The position numbers were made by a program, and so were the translations under genes. The notes below the pieces were generated by a model. The model saw only the letters and a list, made by a program, of their open reading frames with translations, was not told the origin of the DNA and did not search any database. This document shows, in pieces, positions 17,777-18,674 of a stretch of DNA of 18,674 nt (the first letter of the stretch is position 1; each line of letters opens with the position of its first letter). Source of the stretch: Gymnopus androsaceus JB14 (lineage: Eukaryota > Basidiomycota > Agaricomycetes > Agaricales > Omphalotaceae); NCBI GenBank assembly GCA_009733575.1, contig ML770103.1:1121-19794 (forward strand), in the 5' to 3' direction.

Positions 17777-18189
17777 TGTCATGCCCTGTACCACCTATTT
17801 CACTATCTTCAACCCTCTAACCCTCCCGATCCTATGCATAACCTACCCTACCGACCCGACAACCGCCCGCTAAGTCCACTACGTATCTCAGCTACTTCCG
17901 TACATGCTTACTACTCACCAATCCCACATCCCGCACGTATATAATCCGTAAACTCCCTTGGAGGATCCCTGGTCTTGATATTAACTTGTTTACCTCCCGT
18001 ATCTCTTGTTTTCTCTCTATTTTCTTATACTCTTGTCAATTCATCTATTTTTCTCAATACACGCTTGTTCTGGCTTCCGCTTTTCGACTCACGCGTCGAC
18101 TTGACTACCAGCAAGCTCATACAGACAATCAGACTCGCCGCCGTCGAACTATTCGACGTCGGCTCACACAACTAGACTCGGAACTCGCA
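17777..18189 (+). repeat. LTR of another retroelement (5' LTR), inserted into copia RNase H
   Basis: The copia RNase H text breaks off at MSQEDQ and is replaced by TGTCATGCCC, a typical TG start for fungal gypsy LTRs. A TATA box (GTATATAATCC, 17937-17946) sits about 160 bp in. The block can end in CA at 18188-18189, followed by TTTGGGAGCTTTGGC. That gives 413 bp in U3-R-U5 order. The 3' LTR is outside the window, so the right end is inferred from the CA and the TGG of a possible primer site. Confidence 0.5.
17937..17946 (+). promoter_or_regulatory. TATA box of the LTR promoter
   Basis: GTATATAATC is the only strong TATA in this block and would start transcription near 17970, leaving a U5 and leader before the gag ATG at 18381. 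Confidence 0.45.
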
Positions 18190-18191
18190 TT

Positions 18192-18208
18192 TGGGAGCTT
18201 TGGCATTC
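18192..18208 (+). other. Possible primer-binding site
   Basis: TGGGAGCTTTGGCATTC follows the presumed CA end of the LTR after two bases; TGG pairs with the CCA end of a tRNA. The tRNA was not identified. A nearby 7-bp perfect hairpin (ACTAGTC TTC GACTAGT, 18230-18246) lies in the leader. Confidence 0.25.
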
Positions 18209-18380
18209 CCAATCCACCCGCTTCTCACTACTAGTCTTCGACTAGTCCACCCGCACGCATATTCGATTGCAGATCTCGACCCGCCTTTTATACTAAAGGC
18301 CTCAAGGCTACTTTCAGTACCTTTCCCTAAGACCGTCAACCCCGGTCTTACACAATATCAAGACCAAACCGTCGTCGAAT

Positions 18381-18674
18381 ATGTCGGGGACGTTCACGGT
18401 ACCACCTTCCTCGTCCGCTGGACAACAGGAGGGTAACACACAACAACAACGAGAAGCTCCCGACTTTGGGAATTACCAATGGGGAGAACGAGGACAACGC
18501 CTTTCTGCGGGATCCCAAGGATCCAGCACCAACAGGGTATTTGGATCGTTACCCTGCTGAGGTTACCCCTCCGACAGCCGCGGTAGCCTATGCACCTCCT
18601 GATCGGCAACACCTGCCAATACAGACAGTTGCACAGGGTCAACAGATTCAGACCCTTCAACTGCCCACGTCGGC
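18381..18674 (+). pseudogene. Probable gag start of the downstream retroelement, frameshifted and cut by the window end
   Basis: An ATG at 18381 opens MSGTFTVPPSSSAGQQEG and 59 codons rich in Gln, Ser and Gly before a TGA at 18558. A second frame, open from upstream to the window edge, carries the Pro/Gln-rich RYPAEVTPPTAAVAYAPPDR and QTVAQGQQIQTLQLPT. Both have a low-complexity gag-like composition, which suggests one gag N-terminus split by a frameshift near 18540. No capsid or zinc-knuckle motif is reached before the window ends, so the call depends on position downstream of an LTR. Confidence 0.35.

Overview
The window is a repeat-dense, gene-poor piece of a fungal nuclear genome, most likely a filamentous basidiomycete (Agaricomycetes). 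Four things point that way: 50-115 nt GT-AG introns, TTAGGG-type telomere-like repeats, the style of the Ty3/gypsy and Ty1/copia proteins, and a DIRS-like (tyrosine-recombinase) retroelement with a zinc-finger gag. No RNA gene, CRISPR array or bacterial signal was seen.

Layout. 1-1456: decayed 3' part of a Ty3/gypsy pol (integrase and C-terminal tail) ending at a polypurine tract. 1497-2562 (minus): broken gene with a RING-like cysteine/histidine pattern. 2990-6059 (minus): a ten-exon gene of unknown function (about 808 aa as modelled) with a Cys-rich CxxC cluster; it is the only nearly intact protein-coding gene. 6474-8009: a second gypsy polypurine tract and a putative LTR, interrupted by a 663-bp pogo/Tc1-like deletion derivative that keeps the last part of its transposase. 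8122-8547 and 16141-16567: two copies of a ~426-bp direct repeat. Between them lies a minus-strand DIRS-like element (gag, RT-RNase H, truncated tyrosine recombinase). That element has been hit by three insertions: a 772-bp inverted-repeat element holding telomere-like palindromes in gag, a 525-bp hAT-type MITE at the gag/RT junction, and a 1.7-kb unidentified LTR-like block between RT and RNase H. 16568-17776: Ty1/copia RT and start of RNase H with frameshifts. 17777-18674: a further LTR, leader and gag start, inserted into the copia RNase H.

The window is a nest of mobile elements with one possibly live gene. Decay carries a strong CpG-to-TpG/CpA signature. All four in-frame stops in the DIRS ORFs are TGA, and three fall where Arg (CGA) is expected or plausible. 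The copia YVDD-type box reads HVDN through a change that fits CpG to CpA. The second direct-repeat copy has lost most of the CpGs kept by the first. The most unusual items are the telomere-like palindromes inside an inverted-repeat element, the DIRS element bracketed by direct repeats with a spliceosomal intron in its RT, and the ten-exon CxxC gene. All identifications come from reading the sequence; no database search was made.
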